In this document: in pieces, positions 33,499 to 47,019 of the stretch | Layout: each line of letters begins with the position of its first letter | Numbering within the stretch: the first letter of the stretch is position 1 | Source: Archivesica marissinica | Lineage: Eukaryota > Mollusca > Bivalvia > Venerida > Vesicomyidae | NCBI GenBank assembly: GCA_014843695.1 | Contig: CM026386.1 | Location: forward strand, 16,951,489 to 17,015,488 | Reading direction: 5' to 3' | Length of the DNA: 64,000 nt | Made by a program: the position numbers and the translations under genes | Notes under the pieces: model-generated | The model's input: the letters and a program-made list of their open reading frames with translations, nothing else | Databases searched by the model: none | Told to the model about the DNA's origin: nothing

Positions 33499-33766
33499 CA
33501 GGGTTCATTCTAGGTCAGAATTTTTGGGAGAAGTGAGTAATCGCTTCCTTAAATAGTGTTCTTTAATATACTTCTGCAAAATAGGGTTAAAACGCACAGT
33601 ACAACCATTAAATACAACATTTGAATAGAAGGAGTGCTTTATAATGGGCCAGTGTTAGACAAAATTTTGTTTGAAAATTGTAAGGGAGAAGTGGGGCCCC
33701 CAGAGGGCAAAGTCAGGGTCCCTAGGGCGACAATTTCGCCCACATTGCCCTCTAGAATGATCCCTG
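33499..33766 (-). mobile_element. CAG-1 MITE
   Basis: cagggttcattctagg to ctagaatgatccctg. Flanking repeat aacggt/aacagt (one mismatch). Confidence 0.9.
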
Positions 33767-34160
33767 AACAGTCGTAAGGACACGATCAATGCAATTCCAT
33801 GGTATATTTCCAGAGTTTTTAGTTACAAATTAAGAAAAACGCATTAATGATTTGTTATTTAAACTATTTATAGTCCGCCTCCGTGGTCGAGTGGTTAAGG
33901 TCGCTGACTCGTATACCACTGTAACCTATCATCACTGATGGTCACGCTCAGACCGTGTCTCATTTATATGAAAATGTTGGCAGTTTCTTACGGAGGTTGG
34001 TGCACCAAGTACTGGTTAACTGCTGGAGCCTGCCCAGGAAAGGTGTTGTTAGGTAAACTGCCCGCCGGCGATATAGCCCGAAATGATGCTGATGCAGGCA
34101 TAAAACCCGAAATATAACAAACTATTTATAGCCTTTATTTTACCCAGCATGGGAGATTAA
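33767..34160 (+). mobile_element. MITE-H fragment interrupted by SINE-B
   Basis: tatttccagagtttttagtt, acaaattaagaaaaac and, after the SINE, tttattttacccagcatg match the right half of the copy at 39730-39951. Confidence 0.65.
33874..34118 (+). mobile_element. SINE-B with 13 bp target duplication
   Basis: Starts tccgcctccgtggtcgag and ends ccgaaatataac. A perfect direct repeat aaactatttatag lies at 33861-33873 and 34119-34131. Part of the B-box region is deleted. Confidence 0.93.
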
Positions 34161-34374
34161 CACCAAATTGTCTGTTTTATCAGATAGGGTAAAACTATCG
34201 TACACTAGCGAGAGAATGATTAAAATCAGATAACGAATCAGAAATTTATTGCTATTTGAAAGTTATGAATAAAATGATTGCTAAATTGAAGCAACATGGC
34301 AGCCATTAAATATTGATTGTTTGTAATTAAGCAAAATTTACACTTTTAATGCAATATTATTTTACGACCATTAA

Positions 34375-34596
34375 CCCATTTCATTCTGGTTACATTTAAA
34401 AGCTTTTGCAAACAACATAGATCCAGATCAGCTGCTGATCAGGATCTATGTTGTTTGCTAAATAGCCAAGTGTCTTAGCAAGATCATCTGAATAGCAAAC
34501 AGCATAGAGCCTGATCAGACGGAACGTTCCATGACGGCTGATCTGGCTCTATGTTCTTTGCAAATACTGTTTGAACGGTATCCAGAATGAAATGGG
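34375..34596 (-). mobile_element. TTAA-2 MITE, intact ends
   Basis: TTAA at 34371-34374 and 34597-34600. The inverted ends cccatttcattctggttac and gtatccagaatgaaatggg differ at one position. Two internal hairpins. Confidence 0.9.
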
Positions 34597-34714
34597 TTAA
34601 AGGCTATGCAATTATCTTTTCTTGTATATATTACCAAGGATAAAAGAAAATTCAATAAATTGCATTAGATAATTTATTAAAATAAAAGTTGGTAAATAAT
34701 GTTACAAACCACAA

Positions 34715-35035
34715 AAACGTGGCTATTTCCCATGATCTGCCATTATATCATGTTTCGTTATACAAAAACGTGGCTATTTCCCATGATCTGCCATTATATC
34801 ATGTTTCGTTATACAAAAACGTGGCTATTTCCCATGATCTGCCATTATATCATGTTTCGTTATACAAAAATGTGGCTATTTCCCATGATCTGCCATTATA
34901 TCATGTTTCGTTATACAAAAACGTGGCTATTTCCCATGATCTGCCATTATATCATGTTTCGTTATACAAAAACATGGCTACTTCCCATGATAAGCCATTG
35001 TATCATGTTTCATTATATAAAAACGTGGACAAATG
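34715..35035. repeat. 51 bp tandem repeat, six copies
   Basis: Units of aaacgtggctatttcccatg, atctgccattatatcatgtt, tcgttatacaa. The first five are nearly identical, the last degenerate. A multiple of three keeps two frames open; not a gene. Confidence 0.96.
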
Positions 35036-35055
35036 ATTAGGTCATTGACTTCAAG

Positions 35056-35313
35056 TCCGCCTCCGTGGTCGAGTGGTTACGGTCGCTGACTTGTATACCA
35101 CTGTAACCTATCATCACTGATGGTCACAGATTCGAGCCCACTCAAGCCGTGTTTCATTTATATGAAAAAGTAGGCAGTTTCTTACGGAGGTTGGTGCACC
35201 CAAGTACTGGTTAACCGCTAGAGCCTGCCCAGGAAAGGTGTTGTTAGGTAAACTGCCCTCCGGCGATATAGCCCGAAATGGTGCTGATGCAGGCGTAAAA
35301 CCCGAAATATAAC
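35056..35313 (+). mobile_element. SINE-B with 12 bp target duplication
   Basis: Complete copy. cattgacttcaa repeats before and after it. Confidence 0.9.
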
Positions 35314-35389
35314 ATAATAATAACATTGACTTCAAATCACTTGTCCCTCACTGCTGTACCTGTAGGTTCCAAATCCCCCCTTGTGTCTC

Positions 35390-35480
35390 AAATTATTTCA
35401 TTTGTGGAGGCTATCCAGCTGGTATGCGGAAGGTCGTGGTTCTACCCGGGTGCCCGTCCGTGCCTGAAATACTGCTCGGA
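35390..35480 (+). mobile_element. SINE-D central fragment
   Basis: ggctatccagctggtatgcg, ggttctacccgggtgcccgt and atactgctcgga match, in opposite orientation, the SINE-D copy at 58916-59350. I recognise it as a core common in bivalve sequences, perhaps a V-SINE type; the class is uncertain. Confidence 0.55.
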
Positions 35481-35507
35481 TGGACCAATAATAGCTGGGA
35501 ATCTTGA

Positions 35508-35712
35508 TAGCGCAATGGTAGCAAAAGTCCTGCAGTTTGTGCCCAGGTGCAGCCGTTACGATTGTGCCCTTATGCAGTTCATTTAATTCCACAGTGCCTC
35601 TTCTCTCTCCCTCGTAGCGCTGGATTCCATCAGGAATGAGATCTCGATAGCGGTTAATCTGTTAAAACTTGTTTCGCAATCGAGTTAAAAATAAATTTGT
35701 ATAAACTAATAC
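35508..35712 (+). mobile_element. SINE-C, diverged
   Basis: Starts gatagcgcaatgg, continues gccgttacgattgtgccct and ends tcgagttaaaaataaattt. Confidence 0.8.
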
Positions 35713-35947
35713 AATGCAATAGCTGGAAAAGCCTCCATAATACCTAAGCTGTTGATATAACTTGAAACCCCCCAAAAAATCATTGTACAAAAAAAAGCAC
35801 ACAGTTTCGATGCCAGCTTCGAGAAAACATATTTTGTCATTTTTGATAAATTAATTGAGATAAATCGAAAAGAAATATCCAGGTATTGTATTCAGCAACT
35901 AAAATTAGGCAAGGCAGACGTTCGCAAATAGTTATCATAGACCAATC

Positions 35948-36260
35948 CAGGCACGTAGCTAGACCTAACTATGGATTACGCACTATCCTAGTGGGGGGGG
36001 GTCTGGGGGCATGCCCCACCCGGATATTTTTGTTCCCTCTATATGGTCTCGGGTGACTTTTGCCTACTATGAACATCAGCTACAATCAATATATGTTGGC
36101 ATTTCGATCATGTCTGCTCTCTTGTGAATGATCACCGGCGATCACCCCCCCTTATGATCCAGTTTTTATTGCATTTTTTTCCGCATTTATTTCATTTTCA
36201 GGAACTGTCAAAATAAATCTTATGCACGTGCATACATGTGTAAGCCTAGCTACGCGCCTG
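35948..36260. mobile_element. CAG-3 MITE with 5 bp target duplication
   Basis: Inverted ends caggcacgtagctagac and gcctagctacgcgcctg (17 bp, two mismatches). Direct repeat caatc at 35943-35947 and 36261-36265. A GC-rich region ggtctgggggcatgcccc lies inside. Non-coding. Confidence 0.87.
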
Positions 36261-36504
36261 CAATCTCGTATCTACCTTACTGATCTTCAGATATTTACAT
36301 GAATTGTATGCCCTTGAATTTGAGACTTAATTAAAATTCTTATTATCCTGCATTATTTAAGTAGACAATCTTACATTCATTTCATTAAATTTCCACATTT
36401 TTTTAGCACAGAAAACAACCAAGTGCCTATTAAAACCATTTATGCCATTCTGTAATAGGTATTTAAGTTTCTCATAAATTGATATTTAATGAGAGACATC
36501 TGTA

Positions 36505-36872
36505 ATTTTCTATTACCTCCCTTGGCAGATACGGTCTGATTTATTCTAATATGTGAATATGTCCTTTAAGTTAGAATCCTTTGTTTTTACTGTTGTGCCC
36601 TAAGCAGATGTTGCGGTAAGATAAATGCGATTTTATCAAAAACGTATTAATTAAGTGATCACATTATTTTACAAATAAGTACCCATTGCCTATACTGTAG
36701 GAGATGTGTCGAGATATAGTAATTTAATAATCATAAGTAATAGTGGTATAAAATTGTTAGCATGTTGTGCAAAGGAAACAACGATAAAAACAGAGGAAAA
36801 CACTTAATAGGACCTATCTACTGTTATGGAGTATTCAGGGGCAGTAACTGACCGATGTCTCTCATTGTAATA
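36505..36872 (+). repeat. Dispersed segment, paralogue of 47385-47805
   Basis: Colinear with the later copy: gaatcctttgtttttac, agcatgttgtgcaaaggaaa, actgaccgatgtctctcatt. No open frame is conserved between the two copies, so it is probably an old non-coding repeat or a duplicated spacer. Confidence 0.75.
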
Positions 36873-37029
36873 CAATGTATATAGAATTTATGTGCAACAT
36901 TTCTATGGTGGCACAGCATCTTGGCATCATTATGTTTAAACCGGTTTAAATTGTGTGTTCATCACATATTCAGGGATAAATGCCGTTTGTTCTCGGTGTA
37001 ATAACTACATGACTTGTACTGTAGTACGG

Positions 37030-38130
37030 CTGTGATGTGTTAGCTGTGATGTGATAGCCGGTTGTGATGTGATAGCTGGCTGTGATGTTATAGTAGGTGG
37101 TGATGTGATAGCTGGCTGTGATGTGATAGCCGGGTGTGATGTGATAGCCGGTTGTGATCTGATAGCCGGGTGTGATGTAATAGCTGACTGTGATGTGATA
37201 GCTGGGTGTGATGTGATTGCCGGCTGTGATGTGATAGCCGGGTGTGATGTGATAGCTGACTGTGATGTGATAGCTGACTGTGATGTGATAGCTGGGTGTG
37301 ATGTGATAGCCGGCTGTGATGTGATAGCCGGGTGTGATGTGATAGCTGGTTGTGATGTGATAGCTGGTTGTGATGTGATAGCTGGTTGTGACGTGATAGC
37401 TGGCTGTGATGTTATAGTAGGTGGTGATGTGATAGCCGGGTGTGATGTGATAGCTGGGTGTGATGTGATAGCTGGGTGTGATGTGATAGCCGGGTGTGAT
37501 GTGATAGCTGGCTGTGATGTGATAGCCAGGTGTGATGTAATAGCTGACTGTGATGTGATAGCCGGGTGTGATGTGATAGCCGGCTGTGATGTGATAGCCG
37601 GGTGTGATGTGATAGCTGGCTGTGATGTGATAGCTGGGTGTGATGTGATAGCCGGGTGTGATGTAATAGCCAGCTGTGATGTGATAGCCGGGTGTGATGT
37701 GATAGCCGGCTGTGATGTGATAGCCGGCTGTGATGTGATAGCCGGGTGTGATGTGATAGCTGGTTGTGATGTGATAGCCGGGTGTGATGTGATAGCCGGG
37801 TGTGATGTGATAGCCTGTTGTGATGTGATAGCCGGGTGTGATGTGATAGCCGGGTGTGATGTGATAGCCGGGTTGTGATGTGATAGCTGGTTGTGATGTG
37901 ATAGCCGGGTGTGATGTGATAGCCGGGTGTGATGTGATAGCCGGGTGTGATGTGATAGCCGGGTGTGATGTGATAGCCGGGTTGTGATGTGATAGCTGGT
38001 TGTGATGTGATAGCCGGGTGTGATGTGATAGCCGGGTGTGATGTGATAGCTGGGTGTGATGTGATAGCTGGCTGTGATGTGATAGCCGGGTGTGATGTGA
38101 TAGCCGGGTGTGATGTGATAGCCGGAGTAA
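37030..38130. repeat. 18 bp minisatellite
   Basis: About 60 copies of tgtgatgtgatagccggg with frequent ccggg/ctggc/ctggt variants. One forward frame reads as repeated CDVIAG for about 275 codons, and reverse frames are also open. All follow from a stop-free 18 bp unit, so no protein is called. Confidence 0.97.
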
Positions 38131-38189
38131 GCAAGTGGGCATTATTTTGATGTTTATAGTAAGAACGTGATTCATTAATTCGCTATAGG

Positions 38190-39570
38190 ACGGTGACCCA
38201 TGGTCCTCTACACCGCCCTAAGATATACCATGTATAATATGGGTCCATTACTTTTGCCTTATTGGGCAGATCAACCATATATAAAATGGGTCCCCTACTT
38301 TTGCCTTAAGATAGACCATGTATTAAGGACGGGTCCCCTATCTTTGCCTTAAGATAGAACATGTATATGACGGGTCCCCTACCTTTGCCTTAAGATAGAC
38401 CATGTATATGACGGGTCCCCTACTTTTGCCTTAAGATAGACCATGTATTAAGGACGGGTCCCTACCTTTGCCTTAAGTAGACCATGTATAGACGGGTCCC
38501 CTACCTTTGCCTTAAGTAGACCATGTATATGACGGGTCCCTACTTTTGCCTTAAGATAGACCATGTATTAAGGACGGGTTCCCTACCTTTGCCTTAAGGT
38601 AGACCATGTATAGGACGGGGTCCCCTACCTTTGCCTTAAGGTAGACCATGTATATGACGGGGTCCCCTCCCCTACATTTGCCTTAAGATAGACCATGTAT
38701 TAAGGACGGGTTCCCTACCTTTGCCTTAAGGTAGACCATGTATATGATGGGTCCCCTCCCCTACTTTTGCCTTAAGGTAGACCATGTATATGACGGGTCC
38801 CCTCCCCTACATTTGCCTTAAGGTAGACCATGTATATGATGGGTCCCCTCCCCTACATTTGCCTTAAGATAGACCATGTATATGACGGGTCCCCTACTTT
38901 TGCCTTAAGATAGACCATGTATATGACGGGGTCCCCTACCTTTGCCTTAAGATAGACCATGTATATGACGGGGTCCCCTACCTTTGCCTTAAGGTAGAAC
39001 ATGTATATGACGGGTCCCCTACCTTTGCCTTAAGATAGAACATGTATATGATGGGTCCCCTACCTTTGCCTTAAGGTAAACCATGTATATGACGGGTCCC
39101 CTACCTTTGCCTTAAGATAGAACATGTATATGACGGGTCCCCTACCTTTGCCTTAAGATAGACCATGTATATGACGGGGTCCCCTACCTTTGCCTTAAGA
39201 TATGACGGGTCCCCTACCTTTGCCTTAAGATAGACCATGTATATGACGGGTCCCCTACTTTTGCCTTAAGATAGACCATGTATTAAGGACGGGTTCCCTA
39301 CTTTTGCCTTAAGATAGACCATGTATATGACGGGGTCCCCTACCTTTGCCTTAAGGTAGACCATGTATATGACGGGTCCCTTACTTTTGCCTTAAGGTAG
39401 ACCATGTATTAAGGATGGGTTCCCTACTTTTGCCTTAAGATAGACCATGTATATGACGGGGTCCCCTACCTTTGCCTTAAGATAGAACATGTATAATAAT
39501 AATTATGTGTTCCCTACTTTTGCCTTATAAGGCAGACCGACCATGTATAATATGTGTCCCCTACTTTTTG
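38190..39570. repeat. About 40 bp minisatellite
   Basis: About 33 copies of atagaccatgtatatgacgg, gtcccctacctttgccttaa. Length variants (tattaagg insert, ggtcccctcccc) recur in a partly regular order, suggesting larger repeating blocks. Confidence 0.96.
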
Positions 39571-39729
39571 CCTTAATATAGTCCTTTAAGGGTTAATTAT
39601 AGGGTACATTTTATAGCTGTAATCTTGTAACTCATGTATCAATAAAGTGCAGTATTGTATGCAAATAATAGGTCGCAAGAGGGCGATCTGAACCAACATG
39701 TATGTACATAAATGAAAGATTATAGTTAG

Positions 39730-39951
39730 CTCTTTGCACACTAGTAGTGAAAATAACAAGTCAAATATGTCGCGAAATTTCATTACAATTGTGTCATACC
39801 GACATTTACGATATAATTATTTGTCGTAACGCCACAGTTCTAATGAAATTTCATGACATATATTTCCAGTTACAAATAAGAAAAACATGTTAATAAAATT
39901 GTCGTCTGCTACAATTATTTATGACCATTATTTTACCCAGCATGCAAAGAG
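39730..39951 (+). mobile_element. MITE-H, compact copy
   Basis: Inverted ends ctctttgcacactagtag and cccagcatgcaaagag. It is the unexpanded reference for 1784-2412: it has a single tttcatgacata where that copy has an array, and an uninterrupted acaaataagaaaaac where that copy holds TTAA-2. Confidence 0.75.
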
Positions 39952-40915
39952 TAAATATTGTTATTCTTACTTTTCAGAGAATGTCTCAAATAACCGCTCT
40001 ATTTTAATAGATTATAATGGATGTCCATGAATAATATTAAAATCCAACATTAATTGTTGATATTTTGTTCCTATAAACAAAGAACAAATCTACAGTTGTT
40101 AAATTTGCAATAAACAATGGCTAGAGCCGGTCTATTTTACGGCTGTTGAATTTTATTCCACCGACAAAATAACTCAAATTTATTCGCTCATAGCATTATA
40201 TTGGGTCATGTTAGAATGGAAATAATATTTGTTTATCGGTGAATAAAACACGTTACTTCCAAAACACCAGAACTCCAAACTGTGTTTCATTAGCAATAAA
40301 CAACAGCAAGACAAATATTATTTCCTAAATAATTTATGAAATGTCGATAAAATTAAACAAAACGGTTCTGTAGACAAGCATGACCCTAATGGCGCAGGAA
40401 GTGGGCACCTAATCATCATGATACAGGATGTGTGGTAGGCTAACCCTAACTTCATATTTCTTTAAATTATTTATGGACATCACGTAAAATAAAGCTGTTA
40501 TTTGCCAAAAGCCATTTCTTGATTTAACAGTTACTATGGCAACAAATAGAGAAGTTGTTAGTGCTTAATACACCACATGGACCTGTAAGTTATGTGAAAT
40601 CAGTTATTTTGTGGTTTTAGCTACATAATTTTGGGCGATTAAAGTTCCATATAAATGGTGATCTCGCGAATGAAGTCGCAAAAACTGCTGATTTTACAGT
40701 AAGATGAAAATGCTCAGCATTTAGATTTTTATGTGACAGTGAATTCATTTGTTTGTTTTTTTGTTATATGATTTAATGAGAATATTGTTGTCTGTGTATA
40801 GTAACCATATATTATAGAAATCCTTAAGATAAAAGTGCATTGGACCTGTATGCGATGCAGTTTTGTTGTTGTCTGTATGCTTAACTGTTTTTCCTCCTCA
40901 ACCAGGCCCATGAAT
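39952..40915. other. AT-rich spacer with a fold-back element near 40185-40335
   Basis: ggtgaataaaacacgttact and caaactgtgtttcattagca are the arms of a fold-back related to 46845-47010. The rest is unassigned; no gene seen. Confidence 0.45.
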
Positions 40916-40919
40916 TCTT

Positions 40920-43900
40920 AGACGGTTCCGTACACTCCCGTATTCATGGATATACATGCTCCGTACACACCTGTATTCATGGATATACATGCTCCGTACA
41001 CACCTGTATTCATGGATATACATGCTCCATACACGACTGTATTCATGGATATACATGCTCCGTACACTCCTGTATTCATGGAGATACACCTGTACTCATG
41101 GATACACATGCTACGTACACACCTGTATTCAGGGATATACATGCTCCGTACACACCTGTATTCATGCTCCGTACACTCCTGTATTCATGGATATACATGC
41201 TCCATACACGCCTGTATTCATGGATATACATGCTCCATACACACCTGTATTCATGGATATACATGCTCCGTACACACCTGTATTCATGGATATACATGCT
41301 CCATACACACCTGTATTCATGGATATACATGCTCCGTACACACCTGTATTCATGGATATACATGCTCCGTACACTCCTGTATTCATGGATATACATACTC
41401 CGTACATGCCTGTATTCATGGATATACATGCTCCGTACACACCTGTATTCATGGATATACATGCTCCGTACACTCCTGTATTCATGGATATACATACTCC
41501 GTACATGCCTGTATTCATGGATATACATGCTCCGTACACTCCTGTATTCATGGATATACATACTCCGTACATGCCTGTATTCATGGATATACATGCTCCG
41601 TACACACCTGTATTCATGGATATACATGCTCCGTACACACCTGTATTCATGGATATACATGCTCCGTACACACCTGTATTCATGGATATACATGTTCCGT
41701 ACACACCTGTATTCATGGATATACATGCTCCGTACACACCTGTATTCATGGATATACATGCTCCGTACACACCTGTATTCATGGATATACATGCTCTGTA
41801 CACTCCTGTATTCATGGATATACATGCTCCATACATGCCTGTATTCATGGATATACATGCTCCATACATGCCTGTATTCATGGATATACATGCTCCGTAC
41901 ATGCCTGTATTCATGGATATACATGCTTCGTACATGCCTGTATTCATGGATATACATGCTCCGTACATGCCTGTATTCATGGATATACATGCTCCGTACT
42001 CATGGATATACATGCTCCGTACATGCCTGTACTCATGGATATACATACTCCGTACATGCCTGTATTCATGGATATACATGCTACGTACATGCCTGTATTC
42101 ATGGATATACATGCTCCGTACACACCTGTATTCATGGATATACATGCTCCATACACACCTGTATTCATGGATATACATGCTCCATACATGGATATACATG
42201 CTCCATACACACCTGTATTCATGGATATACATGCTCCATACATGGATATACATGCTCCATACACACCTGTATTCATGGATATACATGCTCCATACATGGA
42301 TATACATGCTCCATACATGGATATACATGCTCCATACACACCTGTATTCATGGATATACATGCTCCATACACACCTGTATTCATGGATATACATGCTCCG
42401 TACATGGATATACATGCTCCATACATGCCTGTATTCATGGATATACATGCTCCGTACACACCTGTATTCATGGATATACATGCTCCATACACACCTGTAT
42501 TCATGGATATACATGCTCCGTACATGCCTGTATTCATGGATATACATACTCCGTACATGCCTGTATTCATGGATATACATGCTCCATACACACCTGTATT
42601 CATGGATATACATGCTCCGTACACTCCTGTATTCATTGATATACATGCTCCGTACACTCCTGTATTCATGCTCCATACACACCTGTATTCATGGATATAC
42701 ATGCTCCGTACATGCCTGTATTCATGGATGTACATGCTCCATACACACCTGTATTCATGGATATACATGCTCCATACACACCTGTATTCATGGATATACA
42801 TGCTCCGTACATGCCTGTATTCATGGATACACATGCTCCGTACACACCTGTATTCATGGATATACATGCTCCATACACGCCTGTATTCATGGATATACAT
42901 GCTCCATACATGCCTGTACTCATGGATACACATGCTACGTACACACCTGTATTCATGGATATACATGCTCCATACACACCTGTATTCATGGATATACATG
43001 CTCCGTACACACCTGTATTCATGGATATACATGCTCCATACACACCTGTATTCATGGATATACATGCTCCATACACTCCTGTATATACATGCTCCATACA
43101 CACCTGTATTCATGCTCCATACGTGCCTGTATTCATGCCCCGTACACTCCTGTATTCATGGATATACATGCTCCGTACACACCTGTATTCATGGATATAC
43201 ATGCTCCGTACACACCTGTATTCATGGATATACATGCTCCGTACACACCTGTATTCATGCTCCGTACACTCCTGTATTCATGGATATACATGCTCCATAC
43301 ACGCCTGTATTCATGGATATACATGCTCCATACACACCTGTATTCATGGATATACATGCTCCGTACACACCTGTATTCATGGATATACATGCTCCATACA
43401 CACCTGTATTCATGGATATACATGCTCCGTACACACCTGTATTCATGGATATACATGCTCCGTACACTCCTGTATTCATGGATATACATACTCCGTACAT
43501 GCCTGTATTCATGGATATACATGCTCCGTACACACCTGTATTCATGGATATACATGCTCCGTACACTCCTGTATTCATGGATATACATACTCCGTACATG
43601 CCTGTATTCATGGATATACATGCTCCGTACACTCCTGTATTCATGGATATACATACTCCGTACATGCCTGTATTCATGGATATACATGCTCCGTACACAC
43701 CTGTATTCATGGATATACATGCTCCGTACACACCTGTATTCATGGATATACATGCTCCGTACACACCTGTATTCATGGATATACATGTTCCGTACACACC
43801 TGTATTCATGGATATACATGCTCCGTACACACCTGTATTCATGGATATACATGCTCCGTACACACCTGTATTCATGGATATACATGCTCCGTACACTCCT

Positions 43901-45680
43901 GTATTCATGGATATACATGCTCCATACATGCCTGTATTCATGGATATACATGCCTGTATTCATGGATATACATGCTCCGTACATGCCTGTATTCATGGAT
44001 ATACATGCTTCGTACATGCCTGTATTCATGGATATACATGCTCCGTACATGCCTGTATTCATGGATATACATGCTCCGTACTCATGGATATACATGCTCC
44101 GTACATGCCTGTACTCATGGATATACATACTCCGTACATGCCTGTATTCATGGATATACATGCTACGTACATGCCTGTATTCATGGATATACATGCTCCG
44201 TACACACCTGTATTCATGGATATACATGCTCCATACACACCTGTATTCATGGATATACATGCTCCATACATGGATATACATGCTCCATACACACCTGTAT
44301 TCATGGATATACATGCTCCATACACACCTGTATTCATGGATATACATGCTCCATACATGGATATACATGCTCCATACATGGATATACATGCTCCATACAT
44401 ACCTGTATTCATGGATATACATGCTCCGTACATGGATATACATGCTCCATACATGCCTGTATTCATGGATATACATGCTCCGTACACACCTGTATTCATG
44501 GATATACATGCTCCATACACACCTGTATTCATGGATATACATGCTCCGTACATGCCTGTATTCATGGATATACATACTCCGTACATGCCTGTATTCATGG
44601 ATATACATGCTCCATACACACCTGTATTCATGGATATACATGCTCCGTACACTCCTGTATTCATTGATATACATGCTCCGTACACTCCTGTATTCATGCT
44701 CCATACACACCTGTATTCATGGATATACATGCTCCGTACATGCCTGTATTCATGGATGTACATGCTCCATACACACCTGTATTCATGGATATACATGCTC
44801 CATACACACCTGTATTCATGGATATACATGCTCCGTACATGCCTGTATTCATGGATACACATGCTCCGTACACACCTGTATTCATGGATATACATGCTCC
44901 ATACACGCCTGTATTCATGGATATACATGCTCCGTACATGGATATACATGCTCCATACATGCCTGTACTCATGGATACACATGCTACGTACACACCTGTA
45001 TTCATGGATATACATGCTCCATACACACCTGTATTCATGGATATACATGCTCCATACACTCCTGTATTCATGGATATACATGCTCCATACACACCTGTAT
45101 TCATGCTCCATACGTGCCTGTATTCATGCCCTGTACACTCCTGTATTCATGGATATACATGCTCCGTACACACCTGTATTCATGGATATACATGCTCCGT
45201 ACACACCTGTATTCATGGATATACATGCTCCGTACACACCTGTATTCATGGATATACATGCTCCATACACTCCTGTATTCATGGATATACATGCTCCATA
45301 CACTCCTGTATTCATGGATATACATGCTCCATACACACCTGTATCCATGGATATACATGCTCCATACGTGCCTGTATTCATGGATATACATGCTCCGTAC
45401 ACACCTGTATTCATGGATATACATGCTCCATACACTCCTGTATTCATGGATATACATGCTCCATACACGCCTGTATTCATGGATATACATGCTCCATACA
45501 CTCCTGTATTCATGGAGATACACCTGTACTCATGGATATACATGCTCCGTACATGCCTGTATTCATGGATATACATGCTCCGTACACTCCTGTATTCATG
45601 GATATACATGCTCCGTACACTCCTGTATTCATGGATATACATGCTCCGTACACTCCTGTATTCATGGATGTACATGCCTG
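40920..45680. repeat. 33 bp satellite array with a 2.1 kb internal duplication
   Basis: About 140 copies of ggatatacatgctccgtaca plus cacctgtattcat, some shortened to 18 bp. Variants (cgtac/catac, acacc/atgcc/actcc) run in the same order in two blocks, about 41161-43250 and 43253-45240. For example, the rare catgttccgt occurs at 41691 and 43784, and attcattgat at 42631 and 44659. A unit of 33 bases without stops leaves several frames open for over 1,500 codons on one strand and hundreds on the other. I do not call a gene. Confidence 0.98.
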
Positions 45681-45959
45681 TATGTGTATAAACTAATGGG
45701 GTTACTGACAAGTCAGTGGTCAGATTGGCATTAGTTTTGATACAGTTCTACCCACACATTTAATTGGGTCTGAAATAAGGTGTATGTAGCTATGTGCACG
45801 AATAAGGTTTGAAATTGGGATAAAACAACAACAAAATAGTGTTAACGATATAAGAAATGTATTTGTAACAGAATTAATTTACGACAGTCGTTTTGATCTT
45901 GGCATAATGAAATAGTACAGTATTATTTTGATAAATTGACTAGAAACATTCAACTAGAA

Positions 45960-46770
45960 AGATTAGATCAAGGAAGCATGGATTGGTGCAACCATGGAAG
46001 CATAGATTGGTGCAACAGCAGAAGCATTGGTTGGTGCAACAGCAGAAGCATTGGTTGGTGCAACAGCAGAAGCATTGATTGGTGCAACAGCAGAAGCATA
46101 GATTGGTGCAACAGCATAAGCATAGATTGATGCAACAGCAGAAGCATTGATTGATGCAACAGCAGAAGCATGGATTGGTGCAACAGCAGAAGCATTGGTT
46201 GGTGCAACAGCAGAAGCATTGGTTGGTGCAACAGCAGAAGCATTGATTGGTGCAACAGCAGAAGCATAGATTGGTGCAACAGCAGAAGCATAGATTGGTG
46301 TAACAGCAGAAGCATTGATTGGTACAACAGCAGAAGCATTGATTGATGCAACAGCAGAAGCATAGATTGGTGCAACAGCAGAAGCATTGATTGGTGCAAC
46401 AGCAGAAGCATAGATTGGTGTAACAGCAGAAGCATTGATTGGTACAACAGCAGAAGCATTGATTGATGCAACAGCAGAAGCATGGATTGGTGCAACAGCA
46501 GAAGCATAGATTGGTGCAACAGCAGAAGCATTGGTTGGTGCAACAGCAGAAGCATGGATTGGTGCAACAGCAGAAGCATTGGTTGGTGCAACAGCAGAAG
46601 CATGGATTGGTACAACAGCAGAAGCATAGATTGGTACAACAGCAGAAGCATTGATTGGTGCAACAGCAGAAGCATAGATTGGTACAACAGCAAAAGCATT
46701 GGTTGGTGCAACAGCAGAAGCATGGATTGGTGCAACAGCAGAAGCATTGATTGGTGCAGACAAGACAATA
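45960..46770. repeat. 24 bp minisatellite
   Basis: About 33 copies of gcaacagcagaagcattggt plus tggt. Strand and frame openness follow from the unit length; variants ttggt/tagat/tggat. Confidence 0.97.
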
Positions 46771-46844
46771 AAATATACCATGGGTTAGCTAGCGCGTGAT
46801 GTCAAATGTGGCGTCGACTTCTACTAAATTATTTTTGCAATTTT

Positions 46845-47010
46845 TATATATTTTGGTCGTGTTAGAATCGAGGTAATATTAGTATTCATGTTATTATAAT
46901 CAAATAAAACATGGTTTGTCATTCTGAGCGCCGGTTAATTCCTACACGCCAGAACTCCAAACCATGTTTTATTCGCCACTAAATAACTGAAGGACAAATG
47001 TTATTAAGTA
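46845..47010. mobile_element. Fold-back element
   Basis: aataaaacatggtttg and ccaaaccatgttttatt are inverted copies about 50 bases apart. Related to sequence near 33050 and 40220. Confidence 0.65.
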
Positions 47011-47019
47011 TAAGACCTT

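Noticed and set aside
36970..38175. 401-codon reverse and 275-codon forward frames
   Set aside because: Explained by the 18 bp minisatellite; composition is a strict repeat and both strands are open.
40946..45734. Open frames of about 1,580-1,590 codons in the 33 bp array
   Set aside because: Several overlapping frames on both strands are open at once, the peptide is a pure repeat, and frame openness follows from a stop-free unit divisible by three.
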